Below, in pieces: positions 12,671 through 24,444 of a stretch of DNA of 64,000 nucleotides. Below the pieces are notes generated by a model. It was not told the DNA's origin. It saw only the letters and a list, made by a program, of their open reading frames with translations, and searched no databases. Both the position numbers and the translations under genes were made by a program. How positions within the stretch are numbered: the stretch's first letter is position 1; the number at the start of each line of letters is the position of its first letter. The DNA comes from Malaya genurostris (Eukaryota > Arthropoda > Insecta > Diptera > Culicidae). The stretch covers positions 112,461,067 through 112,525,066 of the forward strand of contig NC_080571.1 of the NCBI RefSeq assembly GCF_030247185.1, given 5' to 3'.

Positions 12671-13122
12671 CGTATAATTATTTACGTTCCGCATTTAGCT
12701 CGTCAGTGCATTAGCAGATTATGTTGAACTACTAATGCCACCTCGCGGATCAACATAATCCTCCAAGCAGATGTAAAGTCATTGCTATTTGCAACGCACT
12801 TGTTTTACACTAAAAGTGCAACATCTATTCTGACGTGCCGAAAGTAACGAAATCAATTGACGGCAATGCTGGCCACCAACAGATAGTAGCCATTTGGGGA
12901 TTTGGAACCTCTTGGGTTCTGGTTTGTGCTAAAGTGCACAGAGTTACTCTCGTGACATCAGAAGAGACATTGCACTTTTAGTGTAAAATAAATGCTTTGA
13001 AAATAGCAATTACTTTACGTCTGCTTAGCGGAATATGTTGATACGCGAGATGGCATTAGTAGTTCAACATAATCTGTTAATGCACTGATGAGCTGAATGC
13101 GAAACGTAAATAATTATTCTAT
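12671..13122. repeat. Fold-back (inverted repeat) element, arms about 170 bp
   Basis: The left arm (12,671-12,837) is the reverse complement, with some divergence, of the right arm (12,951-13,122). Shared blocks include ataattatttacgt, cagtgcattaRcagattatg, ttgaactactaatgcca and ttttacactaaaagtgcaa. The loop is about 113 bp and has no coding content. Arm sequences such as gcactgatgagct and ctgcttagcgg recur in the repeats at 20.2-20.9 kb and near 57.15 kb, so this belongs to a dispersed MITE-like family. Confidence 0.85.
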
Positions 13123-13157
13123 GTATCTCTTTTTTCATTCAACATGTTATTTAATAA

Positions 13158-13472
13158 GGCACACTGCCTAAGCTCTAAGATGCCGAGGGTAATTCTATGT
13201 ATCTGTTCGCAGTCATGATCCCTTTGATATGTGCCAAATTTCTTACTACATATCAAGCGAACGCATCCCAAACCACGATATTGCCACTCTTATGATTCAT
13301 CATCTTCCGAGTGTATCGATTCTTGTGTGCTCCACCTGAAGCTTTGCAGAGCTTTCGAGCACCGTTTTAATCCGAATAGCTCGAACTTACCTTTGATCGT
13401 CCATAAAACCCGTTTTCAGAAGTCTACCGTCTAGAAAATACCCTTGGCATCTTAGAGCTTAAGGAGTGTGCC
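13158..13472. mobile_element. Short TIR element (MITE-like)
   Basis: Left terminus GGCACACTGCCTAAGCTCTA(AGATGCCGAGGGTA) and right terminus, read in reverse complement, GGCACACTCCTTAAGCTCTA(AGATGCCAAGGGTA) form inverted repeats of about 34 bp. The interior (about 250 bp) has an open frame without domain signature. A diverged relative of the terminus occurs at about 24,085. No clear target duplication was identified. Confidence 0.7.
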
Positions 13473-13499
13473 TAAAAATATATTATATTATTGAATAAA

Positions 13500-14610
13500 A
13501 AAAAGAAGTCTACCGTCATACCAACATTAATTTTTTGCAAACTCAAACCTCTTCTTCTGGTTTGGCAAGCCAATGAAAGGTCGCTTGAACGTCAAACAGC
13601 TCTTCAATTCATTGTCGTTGAGCTAGCTGTCAAAGAACAGCACGTCGATCAACATTTATACTCAGCAATCACTCAAGATAAATTATCCGACTTTTGTTTA
13701 CACAGATGAAAATATTTTCTTGAATTTACCTCAATTTTGATGCACATATTTAGAGCAGGCAATTGATTGGAAAGTTACTTCACACTTATTCATTTTTCAA
13801 TTAATTTTGAAAGCAAAACTAAGCGTTTTTGGAATTATACAGTCTTGTTCATTTCAACTTTATTTTGCATCGATCATGGTTTTCGATTTTCGTTCAACTG
13901 ATGACTATTTCATAGTACTATTGACTCAGATGTCGTATAAATTTCATTTTTTTTGCTGTGTCGCCAATCGAACATTCCTGCGTTCCTCACGGTGTGATGT
14001 CGTAAGATATCGTCCGTCTTCGGAGAAATTTGTCGAAATTCGCGGACATTTCTCGCTTAAAACATACACAGAACCAACTTCGGCGAAAAAAACATCAAAT
14101 CTGCGTTGTGACTACAACCAGCGATGCCAGATAGTTGTAGTAACTCGAGAGGTGCAAAGCAGTTTTCTATATAATGGTACCAATTTCCGTAGATATCCGT
14201 AAATCTGTAAAAAATCGCCGAATTCGTAGATCTACGGAGATTTCCGTAGATCTGACATCGTTGTCTACAACTGTCTGGAAATGCAGTGTAGCCAAAATAT
14301 TGAAACTGGCTTAAGTCATATCACCGAAAAATCCGATTTTCAGTGAATTATTTATTTTGTCCAAGCAAAATACTGATTTGAGATAAATACTAATAAATAA
14401 TTGAGCTAATTGGCAATACCTGCAAATTTATCACATAAAAACTCGTATGAGTGATTTGCCTTCAATCCAGCGTCCTGAGTGTTCAAGAAAAAAGTAAGAC
14501 AACTTGCTTTAAAGAAAAAAGCAAAACGAGCCCTTTGATCGCACCGAAGGAGTTATACAATACCCTTGAAATTGCTGTAATCAGAGTAACTTTAAACGCA
14601 ATTTTCACAA
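13500..14610. other. Unassigned interval with self-similar cgtagat words
   Basis: No gene recognised. Around 14,120-14,275 there is a cluster of related words (gatgccagat, ccgtagatatccgtaaatct, gtagatctacggagatttccgtagatctg) with local palindromy. The 131-codon plus-strand frame at 13,807-14,202 starts at TTG and has no known motif. Confidence 0.4.
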
Positions 14611-14615
14611 ATTAC

Positions 14616-14832
14616 ACACCAAGAAAAAATCGTGTAAATTTACGTCTCTCACGTCGCAATTAATTGAAATTTATAATTCAATACATGTAAAAAAAGAATC
14701 ATACAACAAATTTAGCTGAAGGTGACATCAAAACATATACAAAATTTATTTTTACATGTAATAGATCACCCACAAAATTGTGACATGTTTGAATTCACGT
14801 CATGTGCCGGTTTCACTTTTTTCTAAGAGTGT
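14616..14832. mobile_element. Small MITE-like repeat with imperfect TIRs
   Basis: The left end ACACCAAGAAAAAATCGTG pairs, imperfectly, with the reverse complement of the right end ACACTCTTAGAAAAAAGTG. Interior words (aatttac near the ends, gtgaca, cacgtca) resemble the tRNA-like-containing repeat at 62.8-63.2 kb. It abuts a dispersed-repeat copy on its right. Confidence 0.45.
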
Positions 14833-16985
14833 ACACGCCTAGAAAAAACGATCTTAATCCAACTGGTAGTGAGATAATACCTTTTGTCTATCAATTTGAA
14901 ATCTGTTTTTGCTTGAATATTCGTCGGTGTTATTAGTTATCAAATTAATTTCGATAATTTATACAGGCATTTAGTTTAATTATTAATAATAAAAGCTTCT
15001 GGTTTCTTTCACACTATTAGAAAATTATCAATATCTTAAAATTGTATCCCTTGAAAATTGTGGCTAGGAAGAACGACAGAGTATATGTTAAAAATGTCTA
15101 TCAAACGGAGGGTTAATATAAATATGTTCCTGAGAACTACGCCTTTATATTCTGTACACACATACAAACACACGCAGACGGCTCCTGATTAGTAGAAAAA
15201 CGTTATTTTATTAGTATAAGACGGTATTTTTCTGAGTATAAAAAACGTTACACGGTTAAGGAAATGAACCTCTTTTAAAAATTTGTCTTGCATAAGACCA
15301 TAACAGAGAGCTCCATTTTTAAAATTTGGACCATTCATTTAACCATCAACTAATATAATTGAATATGGAAACAGTTTTGAGCCCAAACTCATTACTCTGT
15401 AACTTAGGAACTGCAAGTCGTCTCAACTCGGGGAACAACTGCTTGAAACTATGAAAGGAATTTTTCTAATTTAAATTCCAGGCTCCAGCATAACCCAAAA
15501 CTGTTCGTATGGCATTGAATTAACATGACAAACAAATTTCAATAGTTTTAAATCCAACTTTGAAGATTGTTTACGATTTTTGATATCGTCATCTTCCATG
15601 GAATTGATATTTTAAAAACTCATAAGTCTCTAATTCCATAATCGGAAGTCGAAATCGGATAAATTACAGTAGTTTTGTATGGGACAATAAGAATGCTATA
15701 TTGATTTTTGTTCATGAAAACTTGTTTTACCTTGTAGACAATACAATTAGTTTTATTCAGTTGAAAGTCCTCCTCTTTCACTCAGTACTGGCGAAATTGA
15801 TGAAAAGTTCCTGTTACTATCAGCTCCGATCGCAAATTGTGAAAATGGAATCCATGTTCAGTCGATGGCGCAAGTGGGGGACAGTCTTAATCCGGAACCG
15901 GAAGTCGGATCTGATAAAAAAGAATGTTTTTATGGGATCTTAAGACCTTTCCTTTGAATCTTATATGGAGGAGCCGTTCACGAAAAAAATGAGTGACATT
16001 ATTTTAATTTCGTTACATGTATCATCCTATAATTGCGGAACCAGAGGTCGGATCCAAATGAAATCCAGGAAGTTTGTATGGAAGCATAGGAACCTTCATA
16101 TGAATCAAAGTTTGTAGAACTAAGGAATCAAATGTGTGCAAAAGTTAAACAAAAATAATTTTAAAATAACTCTTTCACTTTGTGGTGTGATAATACCTTT
16201 CTATTGTAATTTGAATAGTTCAATTAATACGAAAAAATTTATACGATATCTTCTAAAGTGTTCGCTATGAGCACTGTGAACTCAACAAATAATCTCTAAG
16301 TGTGTATAACATTTTCGAAATTGCTTCAGGAGTCCCTGAGGAATTTTAGTATTTTGAAAAATGCTGCGTTGTTTCGGTTACGTTATTAATAAGATTGATA
16401 AATGATTAAATAATAACTTTCAAACCAGCCCAAGCCTATAAAAATCGGTTTAGGTTCGAGAAAATTTAGCGGAGAGAAAAAGGTGAACTTTGTTGGTTGC
16501 GTCAATTATACCATTATATGACCAGAACTAGAAGTGATAACTTTTCGATCTTAAAACTTGCTCAATAACCCAATATTAGCTTTCAAACGCGCCTACGTTT
16601 GTTGTAATCGGTTCAGTAATCTCCGAGAAAATTGAACGAAATGCGTTTTGTCGGTTAAATCATTTATACCATTAGGTTTCCCACACCGAAAGTGACAAGA
16701 GGTTTGGCCATCTCCGAAAAAATTAAGCGAGAAGGAAACAAACTCTGTTTTGTCGGTCATCTTCTGTCATTATATCTCCGGAACCGACAGTGACAGCCAT
16801 TCAATCTTCGAATATGATCAATGAACTAATAGTAGCTTTCGATCGAGCTTAAGCATGTTGAAATCGGTTCGGTCACCTCCGAGAAAATTTAGCTGAAAGA
16901 ACAATCTTTGAAAGGAGCACACACACGCATACATATTTTCAGATCTCGTCGAGCTGAGTCGAATAAATAATCGAAACACTAGAAA
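14833..16985 (+). repeat. Dispersed repeat family member (gaaccggaagtcgg family), long copy
   Basis: The left edge reads like aaaaaacgatcttaatccaa, with agtgagataatacc close by. The body consists of diverged, roughly tandem modules containing words such as ggaaccRgaagtcggatc, tatggga...aagacctttc, ttgaatctaag and aaaatcggttcRgtcatctccgagaaaa. The right edge contains acacacgcatacat and gagctgagtcgaa. Similar modules and the same edges recur near 33-34.9, 35.2-36.2, 42.1-42.4, 47.0-48.1, 51.9-52.3 (reverse) and 56.9-57.1 kb (reverse). No coding frame runs through it. Its transposition class is not clear to me. Confidence 0.7.
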
Positions 16986-16989
16986 TCTC

Positions 16990-17780
16990 CAACGCTCCTA
17001 ACAAAAGTCGGTTTTATTCAGCAATTGTATATCCCCTGAAAAGATTTATTTTATTGTTTTAGTTTGCCGGTTTATTTTCTAATTCTTAAAAAAGCATTTG
17101 ATTTTTTTTAATGACAGAGGGGCGAAGGTACATCACTTTGTTTTGATTATACTTCATTCCAAGTTCAAGGCGATTTTCTTGGTTCTCAGTTACACTTCAG
17201 ACTTTATTTTTTGTATTTTACTTGTTGCACTCGTTTTAGTTAATGGATCCATATCGGCATAACAAAATCAAACTAAAATAAACTTGAGCTCATATAAAAC
17301 TAACCGAGAAAATATTTCTCCGTACGTACATAACAAATTCCTCAATGTAGTAAATGTTCCCCGCCGCTAGCTATTGGCGGTTCATTACACTTCTTGATGG
17401 GGGCAAAATAATTGCCTTCTCCAGCGAAAGGATTGCTAGCGGCTGGCCTAGCGAGCGCGCCCAATGAGGTTAAAATGATTATTGCAAGCAGATCAGCCAC
17501 TGCTCATAGGTAAATAAAAAGTTGCACAAAGTTATTTGCGCAAAAAAAAGATTATTGAATGCAGTAATAGCAACTTGGAGTAAATATTTGGTTGTGAGTG
17601 CGATCTGGCAATGGGGAAATTCGATTCATAATTTGAGAGAAAAAATTGGAAATCATTCGTTTCACCAAATTTAAAGCACCTACGGGGAGTTCCGCGATAC
17701 TAGAAAGTGGGGCTTCAGCGAAGAATGTGAACATAATATGTGCGTAAGCACTGTGCGGGCAATTTGTTACCAGATTTCAA
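16990..17780. other. Unassigned interval
   Basis: No gene or repeat recognised. A less AT-rich patch at 17,360-17,470 holds ccgccgctagctattggcgg and gctagcggctggcctagcga, but no supported feature. Confidence 0.4.
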
Positions 17781-18830
17781 TTGGGTATAGCAAATTGAGG
17801 TTTTAAAATTATACCATAGCAATACAATAAATCATTAAATTTTAATAGCTTTTATAGTGGAATTTCTCAAAACCTCTTTTGAGAATCACGTTGCGCGGTG
17901 AACACGACAACTCGGCGTAGAATTATCTGAAATCAAAAATGTTCTTGAATTTACTTAAAGTACCGCCTCCGTCGTTCTGAAGTTATTATTTTGATTTTTT
18001 AACAGTTCGTGGCATATTGAAGCAAAAACCGCGATCTTGCACTGATTTTTCCTCCAATTTTGAGGTGAGGTTCAGTAGATTTTTTAGGGCTGTGTTCACG
18101 GACTTCAAAAAATTGGTTTTCAGAAAAACGCGCCTAATTTTTTTCTATCAAAAAGTGAGCAAAAAATTTGTTTGGTAACTTACACTGAATCATCGATCGA
18201 TGAAACTGTTTATACCTTATCCACCCCCTCCCCCTCCCCTAAAGTAGAGTTGATTTTGCATCTGTCTAAGAGGGGGTAGGGTCTAAACGATGAAAAAAAT
18301 CATCATTTTTGCGAATTTATTTCCAGAATTATCGTTCAACAAAATAAATTCAAATGTTTTGCATGATAAAAAGCATCATTCGAACAAGATTTTGTAATAT
18401 TTTCGTGGAAAAATAGTGAGAAATAAGTCGGTGAAGAGGTATTTTTGAGAACGCTTCCTCAAAATCATGATTTGAAGTGTCTACTGTATCTCAGCGCAGA
18501 GTAATCAGCAGTCAACAAATCAAAGCAGCATAGTTAGAGTAGAAGTTTTCTAGACCCCAACGTTTTTGTTTGATTTTTTTTTAATTTTTTTAATTTTTGG
18601 TGGTTGTTCAAATTGAAAACTACGATTTTTCACGAAAAAATCCACCATTTTGTAGCTGTTAAACCTCCTGAAAGTAACAAACAACGAAACGGAAAAACGT
18701 TGGGGTCTGGTTTTTTATATGTAGAAAGTGTGTGCAAAATTTAATAAAAATTGGTGCAGTAGTTTTTTAATGACGATGGAGACGGACTTTCAAAACCTGC
18801 TTTCGAGGAAAACGCGTTTAAAGGTTTTTG
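17780..18830 (+). repeat. Dispersed repeat, inverted partner at 41.3-42.1 kb
   Basis: Blocks such as gagaatcacgttgcgcggtg(aacacgacaactcggcgtag), tcaaaaaattggttttcaga and gtaacttacactgaatcatc(gatcgatga) reappear in reverse complement, in reversed order, at 41,500-41,965. The order and spacing fit one repeat family inserted in opposite orientations 23 kb apart. There is no coding content. A pyrimidine patch (ccaccccctccccctcccct) lies at about 18,221-18,240. Confidence 0.7.
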
Positions 18831-19192
18831 TCTATAAAATCAATGGAAACGGGAGCCCGTAGGGTCTAATATTTTTAAAATATCATATTTTTTCTTTTAT
18901 AATTTATTATAATGAAATATTTCAAGAATGTTTTGTCAAGTTTTGAAGTCAATCGAAGTAGAAATCTTGGGCCTTTGCGCCGAGCTCTTGCTTCTTCGTA
19001 GAATAAGATAGCCATAAATAAAGGACCATAACTTCCAGAGTTTCGTTCTAATAGGCTTGAAAATGTCACAGAAAATTCTTCAAATGTTTTACTATAAGAA
19101 AATAGAAAGAAAAGAATAAATGAGTGTTAGACCCCCCTACCCTTCCCTTAAGGTTGCATGTTGAACTGCTAAGTCAGCTTTGTAATTTAATA

Positions 19193-20165
19193 TGAACTGG
19201 TGATATAAGGCAAAGTAAGGTAATGTAAAGCAATACAACGTAAAGTAAGGTAATGTAATGGTAAAGTAAGGTAAAGTAACATGAAGCAAGGTCAACTAAG
19301 TTAAAATAAAGTAAGGTAAGATGAAGTAAGGTAAAGCAAGATTGAACATTATAAAGTAAGATTAAGGTGAAGTAAGGTAATGTAACGTAAAGTAAGGCAA
19401 AATAAAGTAAAGTAAGGTGATGTAGGGTAAAGTAAGGTAAAGTAAGGTAGAATAAAGTGGAATAGAGTAAGATGAAGTAAGCTAAAGCAAGATTAAATGG
19501 TAATGTAAAAAATGGTAGTGAAGGTAAAGTAAGACTTAATAAAGTAAGGTAAAGTAAGGTAATGTAACGTGAAGTAAGATAAAATAAAGAAAAGTAAAGT
19601 GAAGTATGGTAAAGTAAGGTAATGAAATGTTTAATAAGATACAGTAAGGTAAAGGAGAGTGAGATAAAACAAGGCAAAACAAGGTAAAGTGAAGTAAAAT
19701 AAGGCCAAACAAGATAAAGTAAGGTAAAACAAGATAAAGTAACGTAAATTAAAGTAAATTAAAATATAGTAAGGAAGATAAAGTATGGTAATGTACAGAT
19801 AAACTAAGATAAAGTAAGGTAAAGTCTGGTCTAGTAAGGTAGAAAAAAATTAGATAGAGTAAGGTAAAGTGAGGTAGAGTAGGATAAAGAAAGGAAATGA
19901 ACAGGTAAAGTAAGGTAAAAAATTGTATAGTAAGGTAAAGAAAAATAAATTCAGGTAGCGTAAAGTAAAGTAATGTAGTAAAGTAATGTGTAGATAAAGT
20001 AAGATAAAATGAGGCGATTTAATGGTAAAGTAACATAAAGTAAGGTAAAATAAAGTAAAGTAAGGTGAAGTAATGTAAAGTAAGGTATAATGTGATCAAG
20101 TAAGATAATGTAAGGTACAGTATAGTGCAGTACCGTACAAAACGTACCACACAATATAGGATAGC
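19193..20165. repeat. Degenerate decamer minisatellite (TAAGGTAAAG)n
   Basis: About 970 bp is built from variants of TAAGGTAAAG / TAAAGTAAGG, with frequent single-base changes and occasional 5-bp phase slips. The strand-biased composition (almost no C on the plus strand) makes long open frames on the minus strand encoding Leu/Thr/Tyr/Phe repeats; these are by-products, not genes. The array ends near a short A-rich stretch at about 20,175 and the start of the next repeat. Confidence 0.9.
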
Positions 20166-20194
20166 AAAGTACAGCAAAACAAAACAAAAAAAAT

Positions 20195-20962
20195 GAACAT
20201 TCAGGGGTTTTTGGTTTGTACGTAAAGTACATATTTAGTTTCGATTTCTTCGCGTCTCGCCTTCGGCTCATCAGCGCTTAAAGCAGTTCAAATTGCACCA
20301 CCATCTCCGCCTAAAAGTTCAATTTGAACCGCTAAGCAGACGCAAAGTCCATACTACACTGAGATCTTTTTTATTCGGTCTTTTTTATGCGTTTTTTTTA
20401 TGCGACTTTTTTATGCGAATTTTCATAGTTATGCGGTTTTTTTATGCGAAGTTGCAGAGTTATGCGGTTTTTTTAAATGCGAATTTTCAGTGTTATGCGT
20501 TTTTTTTATGCGAAGTTTCAGAATTATGTGGTTTTTTTATGCGAAGTTTCAGAGTTATGCGGTTTTTTCATGCAATTTTTCAGAGTTATGCGGTTTTTTT
20601 TATGCAGTACGTAAACTCGCATAAAAAAGACTTCAGTGTATTTATGTGACCCTTTGAGGATATGACACAAGGTGCCATATCCTATCTGACGTCTCGGACG
20701 AAAACGAGTGACGACCGACTACTGGTCGCCGCAGAATTCGAACATTTAGGGGTTTTTGGTTTGTACGTAAAGTACATATTTAGTTTCGATTTCTTCGCGT
20801 TTCGCCTTCGGCTCATCAGTGCTTAAAACAGTTTAAATTGAAAAGAAAAAAGTGTGGACTTTGCGTCTGCTTAGCGGTTCAAATTGAACTGTTAGGCGGA
20901 GATGGCGGTTCAATTTGAACTGCTTTAAGCACTGATGAGCCGAAGTCGAAACGCGAAGAAAT
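20195..20962. repeat. Composite repeat with two direct copies and inverted arms
   Basis: The segment 20,197-20,356 (aacattcaggggtttttggt, tacgtaaagtacatatttag, cgccttcggctcatcag) is repeated directly at 20,738-20,870. Within the second copy, the stretch from cttcggctcatcagtgctta to aaattg has an inverted partner at 20,905-20,962 (caatttgaactgctttaagc, actgatgagccgaag). It is the same fold-back family as at 12.7-13.1 kb, and a MITE is nested inside it at 20,357-20,638. No genes. Confidence 0.7.
20357..20638. mobile_element. TA-flanked MITE carrying six ~31-bp tandem units
   Basis: The termini CACTGAGATCTTTTTTAT and, in reverse complement from the right, CACTGAAGTCTTTTTTATGC form TIRs flanked on both sides by TA (20,355-20,356 and 20,639-20,640), the target choice of Tc1/mariner-type elements. 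Inside are about six degenerate units of atgcgaagtttcagagttat(gcggttttttt). The open frames through it (for example 118 codons at 20,293-20,649) are artefacts of the tandem array. It has no coding capacity, so it would depend on a transposase supplied elsewhere. Confidence 0.8.
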
Positions 20963-21179
20963 AAAAAAAAATGAGTGGTAAAGGGGTGCATGAATGTGTA
21001 GTAAAGAAAGATTATTTTAATTGTCAAAGATGACGAAGACGATACCATCAAAATTAGAATCAAATAAAAAGTATATTGTTGCTCACATCGCCTCCTTTCG
21101 ATTTCATTTTCAGATCTGAGTTTGGGTTCTGAAATTGTGAATTGATTAGTGAGATCGATTTTCAAAACTCCTTGACCTC

Positions 21180-21510
21180 TATTACTGGTAACATTACACG
21201 GTGAAAATCAAGTGATGTGATTATAACCCTTATTATTGGTATCACTTCACGGTGAAAATCAAGTGAAGTGAATGTTGGCCTTTATTACAGAAGTCACTTA
21301 AGAGAAAGAAGCAATTACTTGGTTGAGCTTAACGTTATTATGAACATCACCTCACCAACATTTAGTTGGAAAAATGATTTTTTTCACTACAGTGATCACT
21401 GCAATGTACGTGATACTGGGAATAAGTAAAATCAAGTGAAGTTATATGTGGGTGAAGTGAGAGTGAAAGTGGAAGAACGGTAATAAGTAGCTTGATATCA
21501 TTGTAGTCAC
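21180..21510 (+). repeat. MITE-like repeat, inverted relative of 25,719-26,150
   Basis: Two internal near-repeats of tatcacttcacggtgaaaat(caagtgaagtg) are followed by aattacttggttgagctt, aacatcacctcaccaacatt, cactacagtgatcact and gtgatactgg. The same blocks occur in reverse complement at 25,790-26,100. The outer ends with long TIRs seen in the other copy are not evident here, so this is probably a partial copy. Confidence 0.7.
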
Positions 21511-21599
21511 AGTGATTCCCATTTCTAGGAAGCTTCAGAGATTTCTGGGCAAAAATACACAATGATTCCAATTCTCGATGACTACTTCAAGTTCTAGAT

Positions 21600-22955
21600 T
21601 ATTCATAAATGTAATACATTTTGTACAATTTTTTTAATGTACATTTTTCAACAAGCAAACAAAAAAATGCTAAAAAATAAAAAGCACAAATGGAAACAGA
21701 TAATAATTGATCGAACAAACGAACGGATCGATGAAAGTAGAAGTCGGTACAAGATATAAACGATTATGCGCAATATTTTGCATAGCCATCGATGAAATCG
21801 TTGACCCGAAGAAAAAGAAAATTAATGGGTTTGTACTAATTTCCAATAAAAGCAGGAAACCATCAAAGCATTATCAAAATTAGATTTCGATTGAATTCAG
21901 AAACTTGTTGTGAGATTGAGTATAATTCAGGTACTCCGGAAAAATATTGGTTTGAAGTTCATTAAAATGAGTAAGCATTATTTAAGCAAAAATGCATAAA
22001 ATATTAAGTTTTAACATTTTCGAGCCGTGGCTACAATTAGGTAATCGCCACCAAACGGACTGCTGAAATAGCTACGAACGGGAGCTCTCTAGCGTGATAA
22101 CCGTCGCTGAACCTGGCACTGATTGAAGCACTTGAAAATGTTTAACTTCGGAGATGAAAACCTACCACAGCTTAATTGTTGGGTACAGAGTTGCCTCTTT
22201 CTGCACATACCTTGCACAGAGGCCGCCGAGCAGACCTCCAAAGCGTTTCGCGCTTGCTCGGTGCGAAGAAATCTTTCACCCCAAAAATGTAATCGTCTAT
22301 AATCAGTTTCCCATTCATTCACTACCAATCGATATAAAGCAATCGGGTAGACTGCTGTTTTTTTTTTGGGCTCTCAACTTGTTTCTATGGCGATTAGCGA
22401 AAGTTCGAGGGCTTGTGGTAATAGTAAGCAGTTTTCGACGATTGCTTTATGTGTGTATCTATAAAAAACCGGATTGCATCGCTTGAACGATTGGAACCGA
22501 ACCGACCTGATGCTCGAAGCTTTATGGTTCAACTCACACCACGGTTTTCCGTATCCGACTTTTTAATGGGTATGAAATATAAATTTGAACTGCCTACTTC
22601 CCGCAACGCAACACCGCGAATGGCACTTATCGTATTATGTGACGTAATATTTATGTTTAAGGGCAAAAACTCAGCGACACCCGGGGAAATGGGCAGTCAA
22701 TATTAGGCATCGCAATTATCAATATTAGCTACTGAAATATGAATTGATCTGAGGTACGCATTCTCCAGGTAGCAGATAAGATTGAACGAAAATGTGACTA
22801 CATTTTAAAGAACCAAAATAATTTGAAGTTTGTTGCAATTTAGAAGGCAAGGTTTTTTTTAGAAGGTTTAATATCATCTTTACGGTTCAATATTACAAAG
22901 ATTACAATTTTAATATTATAGTATTGTTGAATTGTTGTAATCTGTTGATATAAAC
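21600..22955. other. Unassigned interval
   Basis: No gene was recognised. A less AT-rich stretch at 22,090-22,560 has several open frames on both strands, none with a recognisable domain. Confidence 0.4.
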
Positions 22956-22959
22956 GATG

Positions 22960-23045
22960 AGGAGGTTTTATGCCTGCTGGAGTGAGAGATTATTATTTCA
23001 GCTCCATTGGGGTTTTCCCTGCTCCAAATAAATAAATAAAAAAAA
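22960..23045 (+). repeat. Possible non-LTR retrotransposon 3' end
   Basis: The sequence gaggaggttttatgcctgct, then agagattattatttcagctc, then tccctgctccaaataaataaataaaaaaaag, looks like a short 3' UTR followed by an (AAAT)n/A tail. This is the usual end of several insect non-LTR elements. No adjacent coding sequence is visible, so the call rests only on the tail structure. Confidence 0.35.
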
Positions 23046-23224
23046 GTATTGTGAAAAATTTTCGCATGTTTTTTTTGACTTCCTAATTGTTTAGAAATTC
23101 ACATCAAAACAACAATTGATATGATTTATCTGATGTTTTTGAACGAAACTGGATTTAGCAAAATGTCATGTGTGAAAAGTTAGTAGCTAATGAAAAATAA
23201 TCTTTTCAAATTTAATTCGACGGA

Positions 23225-23284
23225 TGGAATATAGCTGATGCCTGCCACATCATTTTCAATATAGCTGATGCCTGCCACATCAGG
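23225..23284 (+). repeat. Short tandem duplication
   Basis: The word aatatagctgatgcctgcca(catca) occurs twice, at about 23,228 and 23,258, separated by a few bases. Function unknown; likely replication slippage or a repair scar. Confidence 0.85.
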
Positions 23285-23289
23285 ATTCA

Positions 23290-24080
23290 ATTTCCAATAC
23301 CGCATATATGTGAGGTCAGAAATTTTTTCTGACTATGTGTTAGACTTCAATACAAAAATACAAGGGACAGCCCTATGGGTTTTGTTCGAATTGTTAAGTT
23401 AGTTGGTGTTGGAGACGATAGATACTGATCACGTTCATCCAGCACTTAATGATCGTGATCATCCTCGAAGAAAACGGTAGAATTTCGATGTCTCTCAAGC
23501 GAGGCGAACGGTACTCAAAACAAATCCACACACAATCCAGTTGCTGATGTGCATAGCAACCTTCTCTACGGCATTAACGAACCGTACAGATTGCAAGTCG
23601 GTTCGTCAGTGATTGTTTTGTGAGAGGGCCCTGTAACCTGTTACCTGATTCTACTATCTTCTCAGCCGACTTATCAAGGCATCGTTAGTAAATTTTGAGC
23701 ATTATCGCATTATGCATTATGCGAGAAAAGCTGTCAGTAATCAAATATCTATTTTTATAAGCACCCACAAACTTTCACTTTTGCCAGATGTTTGACAGTG
23801 CAGTAAACGAAATTGGTATTGTTTCCCAACTAGGTACGCTTCAATTGAATCAACTCCTATAGACACAGTATAGAATTTTTTTCGCACTTGTTTTCTCACT
23901 AACCCAATTTTGAAGATCGGGGGTTAAAAATCACTTCTTTTGCTACACTTGTAAAAGCAAATTTAGGTCACTCGCCATAGATAATTTTATTCATTCAAAA
24001 GGGTAGATGTCACTGTTAAATATCACTGTGACACTACGCTCACGAGATTTGTGTTTTTTTTTTAAATAAATAATCTATTT
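23290..24080. other. Unassigned interval
   Basis: No supported feature. The stretch 23,390-23,690 is less AT-rich, but I could not identify LTR boundaries, a promoter or a coding frame in it. Confidence 0.35.
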
Positions 24081-24410
24081 TGAAGGCACACTGCTAAGGC
24101 TCTAAGACGCCGTGGAAATCGATGTTTCTCAACCAGATACGCTTTACTCGACCCCACACCCCGAGACTTAGAGTAGACTTCCGGTGAAACTCTCAAAAAG
24201 TAAGCACGTCGTCGTGAAAATTCGAGTATTTCGCGAGAAGGAATGGATTTCATCCGTGCTTTCGCGACTCGATGTTGCAACATTGCAAGGTTTTCGCTGG
24301 TTGTCCTGTTAAAAAAAATCCTTTAGACTATAAACGAAAATAATTGGTTATATAGTCTAAGCTGCTGTGCCATCAATCGGAGTCATCTCAAGTGTGGTGA
24401 CGCTAACCCG

Positions 24411-24442
24411 AAGAAAGAAGAAGAAGAAGAAGAAGAAGAAGA
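24411..24442 (+). repeat. (AAG)n microsatellite
   Basis: About ten AAG units with one AAAG interruption. It lies downstream of a GGCACACTGCTAAGGCTCTA sequence at about 24,085 that resembles the terminus of the 13,158-13,472 MITE. No gene association visible. Confidence 0.85.
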
Positions 24443-24444
24443 GG

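Noticed and set aside
13807..14202. 131-codon plus-strand frame
   Set aside because: It starts at TTG, has no domain, and part of it overlaps repetitive cgtagat/gccagat sequence.
19174..20271. Long minus-strand frames of Leu/Tyr/Thr/Phe-rich sequence (167 and 106 codons)
   Set aside because: They are translations of the TAAGGTAAAG minisatellite, which lacks stops in some frames because of its base composition.
20395..20612. Array of similar ~31-bp units as a possible CRISPR-like repeat
   Set aside because: The units are contiguous and degenerate with no unique spacers, and the context is eukaryotic transposon DNA.
20293..20649. 118-codon plus-strand frame and its 74-codon overlap
   Set aside because: It runs through the tandem units of a MITE; the repeats, not selection, keep it open.
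23390..23690. Possible solo LTR (less AT-rich block starting tgttggagac)
   Set aside because: I could not find TG...CA ends with a flanking short duplication, nor a second copy in the window.
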